Numbered from the stretch's first letter, positions 36,863 through 46,258 are shown. The stretch is 64,000 nucleotides of DNA from Actinophytocola sp050699935 (GCF_050699935.1 NZ_JBOHGB010000015.1:13977-77976), one strand, 5' to 3'. Notes: generated by a model from the letters alone, not told the origin. A program made the numbers and translations.

Positions 36863-37189
36863 AGAGCTCGGCCGCACTCCGCACGGGTCTCCGGCGTCGG
36901 TGCTGGTACCGGGCTCGAGAGTGATGCGCCGGGCGGAGTGCTTGTGGCCGCGGCGCAGCCGCTCGATGCTGGCCACCACGTCGGCAGGGGTGGCAGTGGA
37001 TTGATGATGCGGGACGCTGGGCCGGTCGGCCAGACCCGCCTCACCGAACTTACGGTGGCGGTTCACCCACTTCGACGCGCACTGCCTCGAGACACCCATC
37101 TCAGCGGCGACATGCGCGATCGGACGGGTCTGGCAACGCTGCACGAGACGGCGACGGCCTCCACGGACAGCGGGGCATTACGGTGGAGC
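36842..37189 (-). pseudogene. N-terminal remnant of an IS481-type transposase
   Basis: From an ATG at about 37189 the sequence reads MLHRNAPLSVE. After a one-base loss it continues GRRRLVQRCQTRPIAHVAAE and MGVSRQCASKWVNRHRKFGE, the leucine-zipper/HTH head of IS481/IS3-like transposases (family-typical order GRRLLV..RPVAHVAAEMGVSRQ). The integrase core is missing after about 36900. Confidence 0.65.
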
Positions 37190-37264
37190 ATCAGACGGGT
37201 CTTTCCGGTCAGCGGATGTGTTGGTCGCACTTCCATCCTGCCGCCGGAAGACCCGTCCCTCGTC

Positions 37265-38446
37265 TCAGGCCCTACCCGCCGTCACCAACGTCATGACCCG
37301 CAACAGTTGAGGGTGGACAGCCAGTATTTGACGGGTTCGGGTTTGTCCGGGGGCCATTCGGCGATCAGTCACTCGTCGGGCAGGCTGCTGTCTGGGTGGT
37401 GGGGGATGTTGCGGTTGGCGAGCGGACGCGGATGGCCAGGAAGTGTCCCCGCATCGCCGCGGTGGGGTTGTTCTTGGTTTTCTTGCTGCCTTTCCGCCAG
37501 GTGACCTGTCGGCAGGTATCGCGCCCGGCGGCGAGCGCGAGTTCGCGCAACGTGTTGGGTGGGTTCGGGTAGCGCGGTTTGGGTGGACGGCCCCGGCCGG
37601 TCGGCGGGGCAGGCTGGGTTGGCACCGCGTCACCAGGGTGGGCGGTGGCGGTGGGATCGACCTGTAGCACGTAGGGCAGGCCGCGTTCGGTCAACCCCAG
37701 CCGGAACTCCGCGGCGTCCCCGTAGCCGGAATCACTCACCACCGGCCGCTTCGGCAACCCCACCCACCAGCCGACCCGTCCGACCCGTCCGATTCGGTGC
37801 CGTCCGATTCGGTGTCGGTTGGGGTGAGCATCTCGTCGAGCATGTCCAGTGCCTGTCGCCATTTCTCCCGGTGCCGCACCTCGTCGGGGATCCCGGCCCG
37901 CGCACGCCGAGCACACACCTGCTCGGCAACCGCCGGGTCGTCGATGGTGGTGTCATCCCACGAGGGTGGGCAGAACAGCCGCCAGTTCGCCGCCAGCGAG
38001 GCGTGATCGGTGACCATCTGCACGCTCACCCCGATCTGACAGTTCCCGACCTTGCCCAGCGTGCCCGAGTACTGCCGGGCCACACACGGCGACGACGTGC
38101 CGTGTGTGGCGAACCCGCTGTCGTCCACCACGTACGCCTCCGGCGCGATCGCCTCCACCGCCCAGCGCGCCACGTTGGCCCGCACCACCCGGTAGTCCCA
38201 GGTCGAGGACGTGATGAACTGCTGCAACCCCTGATGATCCACCCCAAGCCGCTCCGCCATCGGCTGCATCGACTTCCGCGCCCCATCGGTCAACAGGCCA
38301 CGCATATACAACTCGCTCTTGGCCCGCTGATCCGACCGCGCCGGCCCACCCAGCATCTGCCCAGCGAACTCCACCAACCGCGGACGCACCCGCTCAATCT
38401 CCTCAGGAGTCACACCAGAAACACAACCACCATCCACAAAGGACAA
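37265..38446 (-). pseudogene. Degenerate IS701-family transposase (copy B)
   Basis: The N-terminal half is intact from 38446 (VTPEEIERVRPRLVEFAGQM; GARKSMQPMAERLGVDHQGL; EAYVVDDSGFATHGTSSPCV; QYSGTLGKVGNCQIGVSVQM). Near 37790-37830 the frame breaks in a set of short tandem repeats (units of GTCCGA/GATTCGGT) that encode TESDG-like repeats. The downstream half continues in another frame as RPVVSDSGYGDAAEFRLGL and QVTWRKGSKKTKNNPTAAMR. It differs in sequence from copy A, so these are two distinct IS701-like elements. Confidence 0.75.
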
Positions 38447-38483
38447 TCAAGCTGACACGCCGACATAACAAAGCACTACTAGA

Positions 38484-38635
38484 GTGACGCCGCCGAAATC
38501 GGACTGGCGGGCGACTGTGTGGTTCAACCCCTGGATGTATCAGAACGCCGAGCAGGTGTGGGCTGGTCTCGCGCATGCGATCATCAGCCAGGTCACCGAC
38601 CGCCTTCGGCCCGGCGACCGCGAACGCTTCGAGAC
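38484..38635 (+). pseudogene. Fragment of a KAP-family P-loop NTPase
   Basis: About 50 codons: WRATVWFNPWMYQNAEQVWA followed by GLAHAIISQVTDRL. This FNPW-Q motif with the following helix is characteristic of KAP-type NTPases, found in prophages and defence loci. Walker motifs are absent. It ends at about 38635 at a junction with the tail-to-tail fragment of another gene. Confidence 0.55.
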
Positions 38636-38777
38636 TCATCTCCACGCGCTGCTCGAAGTCGTCGGTGATCACCACCCGGCGCTCCGCGAGTGCCTGGCCG
38701 GCCAGGTAGACCTTCGGACAGCCGCAGTCGCAGGTGCCGCAGAAGGTCGCCACGTGCCGCCAGCCATCAGCCATCAT
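38630..38777 (-). pseudogene. 5' fragment of a small Cys-rich conserved actinobacterial protein
   Basis: From the ATG at 38777 (or 38774) it reads MADGWRHVATFCGTCDCGCP, then RRVVITDDFEQRVEMSLE. The CGTCDCGCP cluster looks like a metal site. After about 38640 the frame no longer looks like protein, so the 3' part was lost when it was joined to the KAP fragment. Confidence 0.45.
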
Positions 38778-38878
38778 CTCCCTCTCCCAGGAGGCCGTTC
38801 CGATCAGGGTCGTCCTGACGGTCGGCTACGACCGGCGGTGGATTCCGGCGAGCACGCGGCTTCACCCGATCGAGGACC

Positions 38879-39487
38879 TCAGGACCGGCTGGACCGGCCT
38901 ACCCGGAACGCCTCCAGCACCCCGATGGCGAGCACTACGACCGCGCCGAGAATCCACACCCAGGCGGGAATCCCGCCCGAGTCGCTTGTGGTCGCCGCGT
39001 CCGACACCGCACCGGACGCCCCATGAGCCGCCGCATGGGCCGCCGCATCGGACGCCGTGGACGATGCGGTGCTCGGCGGCGTCGTGGTAGTCGGCGGCCG
39101 CGGCACTGCCGAGGTGGTGACGGCGGAGACGATCGTGAACGTGACCGTGCCGGTGACCGCGTCGCCGTCCTCGGCGATCACCTTGTAGGTAAGCGTGTAG
39201 GGGCCGGCCGGTCCACTCGGCCGCACTGGGGCGGTCACCACCGGCCCGGTGGCGGTGGCCTTTCCGACGGTCCACGACGCGCCGTTCCCGCCGGTGACCG
39301 TGATCGGGTTCGCGGGGAGCGTCACGTGCCCGGTGAACGAGAGCACGATCAGCTTTGGCGCGGCGAGCGTCGCGCCCTCGGCGGGTGAGCTCCCGTTCAG
39401 CTCCGTTTGCGCGAACGCGGGTGTCGCCGTGGCCACCACCGCCGCCCCGCTGAGCAGCAACGCGGCCGCGGCTCGTCGAACGCTCAT
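38879..39487 (-). CDS. CopC-domain secreted protein with C-terminal membrane anchor
   Basis: 202 residues from the ATG at 39487. It has a signal peptide (AAALLLSGAAVVATATPAFA), a CopC/YobA-like beta-sandwich (NGSSPAEGATLAAPKLIVLS; AGPYTLTYKVIAEDGDAVTG), a Thr/Ser/Ala/His low-complexity linker and a C-terminal transmembrane helix (IPAWVWILGAVVVLAIGVLE) with a basic end. CopC-type proteins bind periplasmic or extracellular copper. Here the mature N-terminal His is Gln (AQTELN) and the later family His in the DGHPVSG-type motif is Asp (DGDAVTG), so classical Cu(II) binding is doubtful. It is the only intact gene of this stretch. Confidence 0.8.
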   Translation of the reverse strand: MSVRRAAAALLLSGAAVVATATPAFAQTELNGSSPAEGATLAAPKLIVLSFTGHVTLPANPITVTGGNGASWTVGKATATGPVVTAPVRPSGPAGPYTLTYKVIAEDGDAVTGTVTFTIVSAVTTSAVPRPPTTTTPPSTASSTASDAAAHAAAHGASGAVSDAATTSDSGGIPAWVWILGAVVVLAIGVLEAFRVGRSSRS

Positions 39488-39700
39488 CGCGGTGTCCTCC
39501 ACAGTCGCCCGCGGTTGTGTGAGGTCCGCCATCATGCCCCATGCGACCGCGTGGGATGTCGGGCAGTCGCGGTGGGAACTTTCGGTCGCCTGGGCACGAC
39601 AGCCAGCGACGTGCAGTGTCAGACCTGAAGGGGCGACCGCATGCCAGGACGACCGGCGCCACCGCGAAGGACTCGGGCGGGACGCTGATGTGGGCGCCGG

Positions 39701-40036
39701 TTAGGTCGGGGGTGGCCGACACCAGGGGACCTCCGTGGCGGGGCGGTCCAGGAGGATCTTCGCCTCTGTGGTGCCGAGGTTGACGATCACCCGGCGCTGC
39801 CCGCGGTGTAGGACCAGCCACGAGTCGCCGGCCTCGACGGTGAACTCGTCCAGGCGCGGGTCGGCCAGCTCCGGGTGGGCGCGGCGCAGGCCGATCAGCG
39901 CGCGGTAGGTGTCGTACACCGCGCGGTGCGCCGGGTCGGACAGCTCGGACCAGCGCAGCGTCGAGCGGCGCACGGTCGCCTCGTCCATCGGGTCCGGAAC
40001 CTCGGCTGCGCCCCAGCCGTGATCGGCGTAGACCAG
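39701..40036 (-). pseudogene. C-terminal tail of malto-oligosyltrehalose trehalohydrolase
   Basis: In-frame sequence from about 40036 reads VYADHGWGAAEVPDPMDEAT, then STLRWSEL and VYDTYRALIGLRRAHPELAD, ending in a beta domain (SWLVLHRGQRRVIVNLGTTE). This matches the C-terminal end of TreZ-type GH13 enzymes. The catalytic barrel is missing, so only about 110 codons survive. Confidence 0.6.
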
Positions 40037-40264
40037 CTATGAAGATCAAGATCGCGTTGTCACTCGCAGTGTCCAGGGAATCACCCCATGGCCGGTCGCT
40101 CCATTCCTGACGTAGGTAATTCCAGCCCTCGGCCTTCACACACTTGTCGTTCGCCGGAATGCGCCAGTGGCAACCCAGTTATGATCCGGGGCGACGCGTT
40201 CGTAATGCGTCACAGTGTTCGTCCGCCCGATATACAGGCACACCTTTAACCCCGTGTGTGCCCG
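40037..40264. other. Short stretch between remnants
   Basis: No protein-like frame; appears to be residual DNA between the TreZ tail and the recombinase fragment. Confidence 0.3.
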
Positions 40265-41198
40265 CGAGGTCACCACCTGGGCGCCAGCACCGCATCGACC
40301 CGTGGCTACGCGAGCACTTGGCCGACGCACCACCGCATCACACTCCCATACTCGCGCCGTTCGCTCGCTGGTATCTGCTACCGAAAGCGCGGCGTTCGGC
40401 GCGTCGGCGAGGAGTCGGTGAGTCCGCCATCACCACGATCCCTTCCAGCGTTCTCGCTGCCTCCCGGCTACTGACGTGGCTCGACACACTCCACATCAGT
40501 CTGACCAACCTCACTCAGTCGCATGTGGATGAATGGCTCGATACCGGCCGGGGCCACTACCGTACCTGTACCCGTTCATCGCCTGGGCCGCCAAGCACCA
40601 GCTGATCGACGATGACATCCGCGTGCCGGTTCCCCAGTATCCGCCGAAGCTGCGGCATCTCAGCACCGAGGAGCGAACCGCACAGCTGCGCAAATGCCTG
40701 GACGACAACGAGATGCCGCTGCATCTGCGTGTCGGTGCAACACTCACCATCCTCTTCGGCTTCCCGATCACCGCAACAGTTCGCCTGCGCCGCAGCGACA
40801 TACTTACCGATCGTGACGCAACGTTCCTGCGCGTTGGTAGCCATCAACTCGCGCTTCCGTCCAGGCTCGCCACGCTCGTTCACGAACTGGCCAAACAACC
40901 GCCGCCGGCAGGCAGTGGCCTCGGACTGGCAGTGCAATCGTCCACGCTGCTGTTTCCTGGACGGTCCCCGCAGCGGCCGCTCGCGCCGACCGACCTCTAC
41001 CGACAGCTCGCGGCCCGCGACATCAGCGTCCTGCCCGCCCGCAACAGCGCCCGGCTCGCGCTCGCCGCCGAAATGCCCGCCCCGATGCTCGCCGGCCTCA
41101 CCGGCATCGAGATCGTGACCGCCGTCGCATGGAACGCACGAGTCGGCCATGACTGGACGGCGTTCGTCGCAGCACGGGCCTCCTCAATAACGATCTGA
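40265..41198 (+). pseudogene. Frameshifted recombinase/integrase-like protein, C-terminal part
   Basis: The first frame gives WLREHLADAPPHHTPILAPF, ARWYLLPKARRSA and SRLLTWLDTLHISLTNLTQS. Near 40550 it shifts into a frame running to a stop at 41198 (LYPFIAWAAKHQL; LPSRLATLVHELAKQ; FPGRSPQRPLAPTDLYRQLA). This order is that of large tyrosine-recombinase-like proteins of actinomycete mobile DNA. The N-terminus is missing and a frameshift splits the rest. Confidence 0.55.
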
Positions 41199-41529
41199 CG
41201 CGCACAAAGGTGAAAGGTGATTGTGTCCGCGGGTCTGGACCGCGCTGCTAGCGGATTCTGACCCGCACAAGTTGATCATTGCTGTGATCAACGTCCGTCC
41301 GATCCGTCGATGTCCCCTCGGTGACCAGTGCCTCCGCGAGCGACGAGGCAGTGGAGGAAGTAGCTCCCCTCGGTCCGGGCCCGGAGTTGCTCGAGGTCTC
41401 CGCGCCGGACCAGAGCCTCGCTGCCGTGGGCGGCGCTATGCCCAGGATGAACAACGCGATCATCAGTAGCAGCATGAATTCGTCGTCGAGTCATCCGGAC
41501 AGCCCTTCTACGTTCTCTGGAGTATGTGG
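41199..41529. other. Stretch with a possible short signal-peptide frame
   Basis: A minus-strand frame 41475-41248 (75 codons) begins MLLLMIALFILGIAPPTAA, like a secretion signal, but lacks a ribosome-binding site and the rest has no protein character. A one-base shift would join it to an upstream ATG (MTRRRI), so it may be a decayed small secreted protein. Confidence 0.3.
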
Positions 41530-41973
41530 TCACATGAACCATGACACCGTGCAATACGGATCCGGTATCGGCCACGATCGGTCGAACTGGAATGTCAGAT
41601 CTACCTCCGCGCGCGACGAGCGATAGTAGTCCCCGCCGAAGGTGTGCCACTGGTTATCCTGGATTGCCGCGTCCGTCTGAATGCCCGGTCCCGCATGATC
41701 TCCCCACCAGATGTTTGCCTCGTTTCCACCGCTCTCAGTGCCTTTATTAATTCGATATTCGATTCGTCCGACATACCGTACATATTCTCCGTTGTAGACG
41801 TACCAGAAGCGGAGTTCTCCATGGAATCCGGCGGTCGCGCAATGCCGATACGCTGGTCCAGAGGTGACAGAGAACTGGCTCGACGACGCACTCGCGCCAC
41901 CAGGGAACACCAGCAACGCCACGACCAGCGATGCGACGACGGCCAACAGAGAGACGAACTTCCTAGTGCACAT
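41530..41973 (-). CDS. Small secreted protein, unknown family
   Basis: 147 residues from the ATG at 41973. It has a signal peptide (basic MCTRKF, hydrophobic VSLLAVVASLVVALLVFP, cleavage likely after ASA). The mature part of about 115 residues is aromatic-rich and beta-like (HGELRFWYVYNGEYVRYVGR; QWHTFGGDYYRSSRAEVDLT) with a Cys pair (HCATAG and PYCTVSW) likely forming a disulfide. No catalytic motif was recognised. Codon use is AT-richer than neighbours, so it may be acquired. Unlinked to the flanking regulator. Confidence 0.65.
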   Translation of the reverse strand: MCTRKFVSLLAVVASLVVALLVFPGGASASSSQFSVTSGPAYRHCATAGFHGELRFWYVYNGEYVRYVGRIEYRINKGTESGGNEANIWWGDHAGPGIQTDAAIQDNQWHTFGGDYYRSSRAEVDLTFQFDRSWPIPDPYCTVSWFM

Positions 41974-42604
41974 AAGCTCTCCAGATAGAACTTGGAACAA
42001 AGGTGATTGGGTCGGCGCGTGGTCAGTCAACTGTCGCGGTAGACATGTCGACGCTATATTCCTCTGACACGCCGATCCTCGGCGGACACTCGCAAAGGCT
42101 CACAAGCCTTCTATTCCACGCCTCGCACCGCAGGCGTGCCAGTTGTTGCCGGTCGCGGGCTGCCTCCACGCGGTGCCTGCAGTGCGGTGCACGTTGTCGC
42201 CCGCGATGTCCTGGTACCTCGGTGGGGTGGTGCCACTATCCACGGCTGTTCTGCAACCGAATGTTGAGGCAATCACTTACGGAGAGGTCCGCATAGAGGA
42301 ATCTCGGCTGAACCGGACTATAGTCGTCACCCTCAGTGTGGCGGTAGTTGCGCAGGAGTTGCATGGCGTCGTAGATCTTGCCGTCGCCAGTACGTCGCGG
42401 TGGGCGCCGGTTGACGCGGACGCAGTGATGGCGGCCGTCGTGCCGACAAGCGCTGCTATGGCAGCGAGCACCACGGCGAGCACTGCGCGTCTCGTCGAAT
42501 CATCAGCTTGTTCCCCCTTTGGCTCCGATATGTCGTGTCCTCGCGATTACTGACCGGTGTGACGTTAGGCACCGAGAACCTTCCGATTCAACGGGTTTGC
42601 GACC
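41974..42604. other. Intergenic stretch with a possible decayed secreted peptide gene
   Basis: On the minus strand an ATG at 42503 follows GGGGGA at good spacing but meets a stop after 15 codons. One base off, a frame (42483-42277) reads VLAVVLAAIAALVGTTAAIT, a secretion signal, then a short Ser/Thr/Cys-rich tail. It is probably a frameshifted small secreted protein. The remainder is empty. Confidence 0.3.
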
Positions 42605-45600
42605 CTATTTTGGGTGCCGTAGTTCCCTATCTTGCGGGTGTGTGTCCTCGACTGCGGGCGGCAGGATCCCCAGTTGTTGTGCGGCTTCGACGGCTGCGGA
42701 GCGGGTGGTGGCGTTGAGCTTCCTGCGCACCGCCGCGATGTGGTGGTCGACGGTCTTGGTGGACACGTTCAACCGTTGGGCGATCTCGCGGTAGGTCACA
42801 TGCTCGGCGAGCAGATGGAGAACCTCGGTCTGTCGCTCAGTAAGCCCGGCGGGGCTCGCACGGGTCTTCGAGCGTGGACCTCGCGGCACTGACGGCACGC
42901 CGATCGTGGTGAGCCGTCGGCGAACCTTGGACGCGAGGGGCGTGGCGCCGAGTCGGTCCAGGATGTTCAGGGCCTGCAGCAGCGGTTCGGGTTCCGGCGC
43001 GTCGGAGAGCGCGAGTGCCTGCTCGTACGGCCGCCCTAGAGCGGACCAGCGCTGCGCGGCTTCCGACCAGTGGCCAGTGATGTGCATTCGGTAGGGTTCG
43101 TCCAGGTCATCGCGCAGCCGGTCGATCGCGCCGACGCGGTGCATCCAGAAGGCGGCTCGACTGGTCCAGGGCATGGGCCCGGTGTCGATTGAATCCGCCA
43201 GGAGTGGGTCGACGGTCACGGCCCGGGCATCGTCGCGGAGCCAGGCGAGCTCGGCTTGGGCGGCAGCCAGCCGCAGTGCGACTTGCTGTGACGGCTGCTG
43301 TTCGAGGTGTTCGCGCGCCTCGTCTAGTGTCGCCGAGGCGCGCGCGGTGCCGCGACGCAGCTCGAGAATGCCTCGGTTCACGAGAGCCGCGGCGAGGAGA
43401 AGGCCCTCTGATTCGAGCGGGAGCTGCAGATCCGCTGCCGCGTCGTCCCAGTGACCTTGATCGAGCCGGAGCATCGCCCGGAGGACCAGTAGGTATCGCT
43501 CGCTCAAGGTGAGATCGTGTTCCTCGCAGAAACTGAGCCCCTCGGTGAGATAGGTCTCCGCGTCATCGTCACGCATCAGGTTGATGCACCCGTCGGCCAG
43601 GTTGTGAAACGCGCGTGCGGTTTCCTGGGGAAGTCCGGCGCCGCGCGCCAGCTGCAAGCTCTCGATCAGTAGCTGCGGGTCATAGGGCGGCATGGCCCAC
43701 CGCACGCACCCGACTGTGTTGAGGGAGTGCGCCAGCACGGCCGCGTCGTCGACGTCGCGAGCCAACTCGACGGCCTTCTCACCCCACAGTCTGGCGCTGT
43801 CAAGACGACCGGCAGCCATGTCCAGCTTCGCCCGCAGCGCGTACGCCTGCGCCAGTGCTACACCGGGGTGTCGGTCGAGCGCAGCGATCGCCTGCACGAC
43901 GCACCGCTCGGCATCCGGACGCCGTCCCAAATACCATCGCACATCGGCAAGCAGGCTCAGGCTGGAGCCAAGTCGCTCGTGATCACCCCGTGCGCCGTGG
44001 ATCTTGATCGCCCGGTCCAGTGCCGACTCGGCACGCTCGTGTCGGCCCGCGAGGTGGCACTCACGTGCGTAGTCATCCAGGAGGTCGGCTAGTTCCTCCT
44101 CGGTGTAGCGGTCGGCATGCCTCAGCGCCTGTTCGAAGTGATCGATCGCTTCCCGATGCGCATCCAATGAGGCGGCCCGTCGCGCGGCGAGAGGCGCATA
44201 CCGGACCACGGCGTCCACATCGTCGGCCTGTATCGCATGGTGGCTGAGCCGAGCGACGTCAGCGTGATGCTGGACGAGGACTTCCAGGACGAGCCGGTTG
44301 AGTTCACGCCGGCGCGTGTTCGCAAGACCGTGCTCGACTGCCCAACGTGCCAACTCGTGGGTGAACGAGACCGTCGATTCATCAGCGTGCAGCACACCCA
44401 GGCGAACGGCCTCGTCGACGCCGTGAACCGACAGGCAGCCCTCGATCAGCCACAGCTCGGCAGGCCCCGGCACAACCGAGACGAGCTCGACACACTCCCG
44501 TGCGACGGGGGTGAGTCGGCCAACCCGAGCCATCACCGCATCCTGCACCGTCAGCGGCACGGCAGTTCCCGGCGCTGCCAGCACCTCGCGCACGAAGAAC
44601 GGATTGCCACCCGTTATCCGGTACAAGTCCGCCACGTCACTGCGGCTGGCCAGCTGAGCAACGCCCGCTGCGGACAACGGTTCGAGCTGCACTCGACGGA
44701 CCTGAGCGGCTGGAACCGATCCGAGCGCATTCCGCAGAGGGTGACCGGGCGGCACCTCGTCGTCGCGATACGTCACGATGAGCACCGTCCGCATCCGGCC
44801 AACGCGCCGCCCCAGAAACCGAATCGCGTCGAGGGTCGCATCATCTGCCCAATGCGCATCCTCGACCACCGCAACCGCTGGGTGCGGCGGCCTTTCCAGC
44901 TCGTCGACAATCGCATCGAGTACGCCTGTAACGCCGCTGAAGTCATCCTCACGCAGCAACCCGCCACGAAGCGATCGGAACATGTCTCGAAACGGCCCAA
45001 ACGGGCGTGGTGTCAGCAGCGCATCGCAGAGCCCGAACAGCACCGGCCTGCGCACTCGGCCTTCGTGGCCTGCGGCGAACCGCGTGACCAGCGACGTCTT
45101 GCCCGCACCAGCCTCCCCGGACACCAACACGAGACTGCCCTGACCAGCACCGGCACCCCGGACAGCCGCCTCCAATTCGGCCAACGGCGTCTCTCGCTCG
45201 ACCAGGACTACGTCGCGGACCGGCGGGAGCTCGCGCGGTACCGGGCGACCGGCGGGAAGCCGTGACGTCGTGGTCAGCTGCCCGCGGAGGATCCGCTGTT
45301 CGACATTGCGTAGCGACTGCCCGGGCTCGACACCGAGGTCGTCCACCAATCGCCGGTAGGCGCGTTGGTATGCCTCGAGTGCGTCCGCCGGCCGACCGGC
45401 GGACGCCAGCGCGACCATCTGGATCTCGTACAGGCGTTCCCGGTACGGGTGGTCGGGCAACAGGGCGGCAAGCTCCCGCAGCACGTTGTGTTGGCGGCCC
45501 AGTAGCAACTCGGCGTCGAGGTGCGCCTCGACCGCGGACAACCGCTCCTCATGCAGCGACTCCCGCAGGCCGCCGACCTGCCGGTCGGGCAGATCGGCCA

Positions 45601-46000
45601 GTGCCGGACCGCGCCACAGCGAAACGGCATCCGACAGCAGCGCGGCGGCCTGCCGGTGATCGCCCTCCGTGGCGGCGCGCCGCCCGTGCTCGACCAGCTG
45701 GCGAAAGGTCAGCAGGTCGAGTCGGTGCGAGCCCAGCCGCAACTCGTAGCCCACCGGCCGAGTCACGATCAGGTCGTCGGCGGCAAGCCGAGCGCGCAGT
45801 TTGCTGATCATGTTGTGCAACTGGGCCTTCGCTGACACCGGCGGGTTTTCCCAGACCGTGTCGATAAGCCGATCCCGGGCAACCACCCGATTGTTATTCA
45901 GCAACAAGGTCGCCAGTACGAACCGCTCCCGCCCGCTGCCCACCGAAACGACTCGTCCGCCATCCCGGACCTCGATCGGGCCAAGCACCCCGAAATCCAC
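42605..46000 (-). CDS. SARP-LuxR hybrid pathway regulator (BTAD, ATPase, TPR, LuxR HTH)
   Basis: 1131 residues from a GTG at 46000. The N-terminal OmpR-type winged helix and BTAD domain (about 1-245; FGVLGPIEVRDGGRVV, AYRRLVDDLGVEPGQSL) define a SARP. An AAA/STAND ATPase module follows (Walker A SGEAGAGKTSL about 294-304; Walker B-like VAVVEDAHWADD). Then come TPR-like helices to about 1040 and a C-terminal LuxR HTH (LTERQTEVLHLLAEHVTYRE, IAQRLNVSTKTVDHHIAAVR). This is the layout of large pathway-specific activators in actinomycete biosynthetic clusters. It is divergent from the NRPS operon across a 113-bp gap with direct repeats, so it probably switches that operon on. No lesion seen. Confidence 0.92.
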   Translation of the reverse strand: MDFGVLGPIEVRDGGRVVSVGSGRERFVLATLLLNNNRVVARDRLIDTVWENPPVSAKAQLHNMISKLRARLAADDLIVTRPVGYELRLGSHRLDLLTFRQLVEHGRRAATEGDHRQAAALLSDAVSLWRGPALADLPDRQVGGLRESLHEERLSAVEAHLDAELLLGRQHNVLRELAALLPDHPYRERLYEIQMVALASAGRPADALEAYQRAYRRLVDDLGVEPGQSLRNVEQRILRGQLTTTSRLPAGRPVPRELPPVRDVVLVERETPLAELEAAVRGAGAGQGSLVLVSGEAGAGKTSLVTRFAAGHEGRVRRPVLFGLCDALLTPRPFGPFRDMFRSLRGGLLREDDFSGVTGVLDAIVDELERPPHPAVAVVEDAHWADDATLDAIRFLGRRVGRMRTVLIVTYRDDEVPPGHPLRNALGSVPAAQVRRVQLEPLSAAGVAQLASRSDVADLYRITGGNPFFVREVLAAPGTAVPLTVQDAVMARVGRLTPVARECVELVSVVPGPAELWLIEGCLSVHGVDEAVRLGVLHADESTVSFTHELARWAVEHGLANTRRRELNRLVLEVLVQHHADVARLSHHAIQADDVDAVVRYAPLAARRAASLDAHREAIDHFEQALRHADRYTEEELADLLDDYARECHLAGRHERAESALDRAIKIHGARGDHERLGSSLSLLADVRWYLGRRPDAERCVVQAIAALDRHPGVALAQAYALRAKLDMAAGRLDSARLWGEKAVELARDVDDAAVLAHSLNTVGCVRWAMPPYDPQLLIESLQLARGAGLPQETARAFHNLADGCINLMRDDDAETYLTEGLSFCEEHDLTLSERYLLVLRAMLRLDQGHWDDAAADLQLPLESEGLLLAAALVNRGILELRRGTARASATLDEAREHLEQQPSQQVALRLAAAQAELAWLRDDARAVTVDPLLADSIDTGPMPWTSRAAFWMHRVGAIDRLRDDLDEPYRMHITGHWSEAAQRWSALGRPYEQALALSDAPEPEPLLQALNILDRLGATPLASKVRRRLTTIGVPSVPRGPRSKTRASPAGLTERQTEVLHLLAEHVTYREIAQRLNVSTKTVDHHIAAVRRKLNATTRSAAVEAAQQLGILPPAVEDTHPQDRELRHPK

Positions 46001-46033
46001 TGCTGAACTCCCCCAGGTGGAGATTCCTCCGTT

Positions 46034-46075
46034 GTTAGCGACCGCTTGTTAGAGACCTGTTAGAGGCTCTATGCA
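46034..46075 (+). promoter_or_regulatory. Three direct repeats in the regulator-NRPS promoter gap
   Basis: GTTAGCGACC (46034), GTTAGAGACC (46048) and GTTAGAGGCT (46059) occur as direct repeats with 14- and 11-bp offsets, followed at 46070 by TATGCA, a possible -10 for the rightward operon. SARP activators bind direct heptamer repeats spaced by one helical turn just upstream of the -10, so these are likely binding sites for the divergent regulator. The 14-bp offset of the first copy is not ideal. Confidence 0.5.
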
Positions 46076-46113
46076 GTGTCGCTGCGATTCACGTGACACG
46101 GCAGGAGGAGCCC

Positions 46114-46248
46114 ATGCTAATGCGCCGCACCCGGACGATGGCGATGCTCACGCTGGGCGTCGCAATAATCGGCTCCTACCCGACGATCCGGACCTACCAC
46201 CGCGGCACGAACTGGACCGACCGGGCCAGCTGCCTCGAGGTCAGCTGA
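46114..46248 (+). CDS. 44-residue peptide at the head of the NRPS operon
   Basis: ATG at 46114 after a strong Shine-Dalgarno (GGAGGAG). It has a basic start (MLMRRTRTM), one hydrophobic segment (AMLTLGVAIIGSYPTI) and a polar tail ending LEVS. It stops 10 bp before the A-T synthetase start. It may be a membrane microprotein or a translational leader for the large synthetase. No family recognised; it is too short for routine gene calling. Confidence 0.5.
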   Translation: MLMRRTRTMAMLTLGVAIIGSYPTIRTYHRGTNWTDRASCLEVS

Positions 46249-46258
46249 TCGTCCAGCG

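Noticed and set aside
46114..46248. Interpretation of the 44-residue peptide as a RiPP precursor
   Set aside because: No modification enzyme nearby and no core-like Cys/Ser/Thr pattern; a membrane or leader peptide is simpler.
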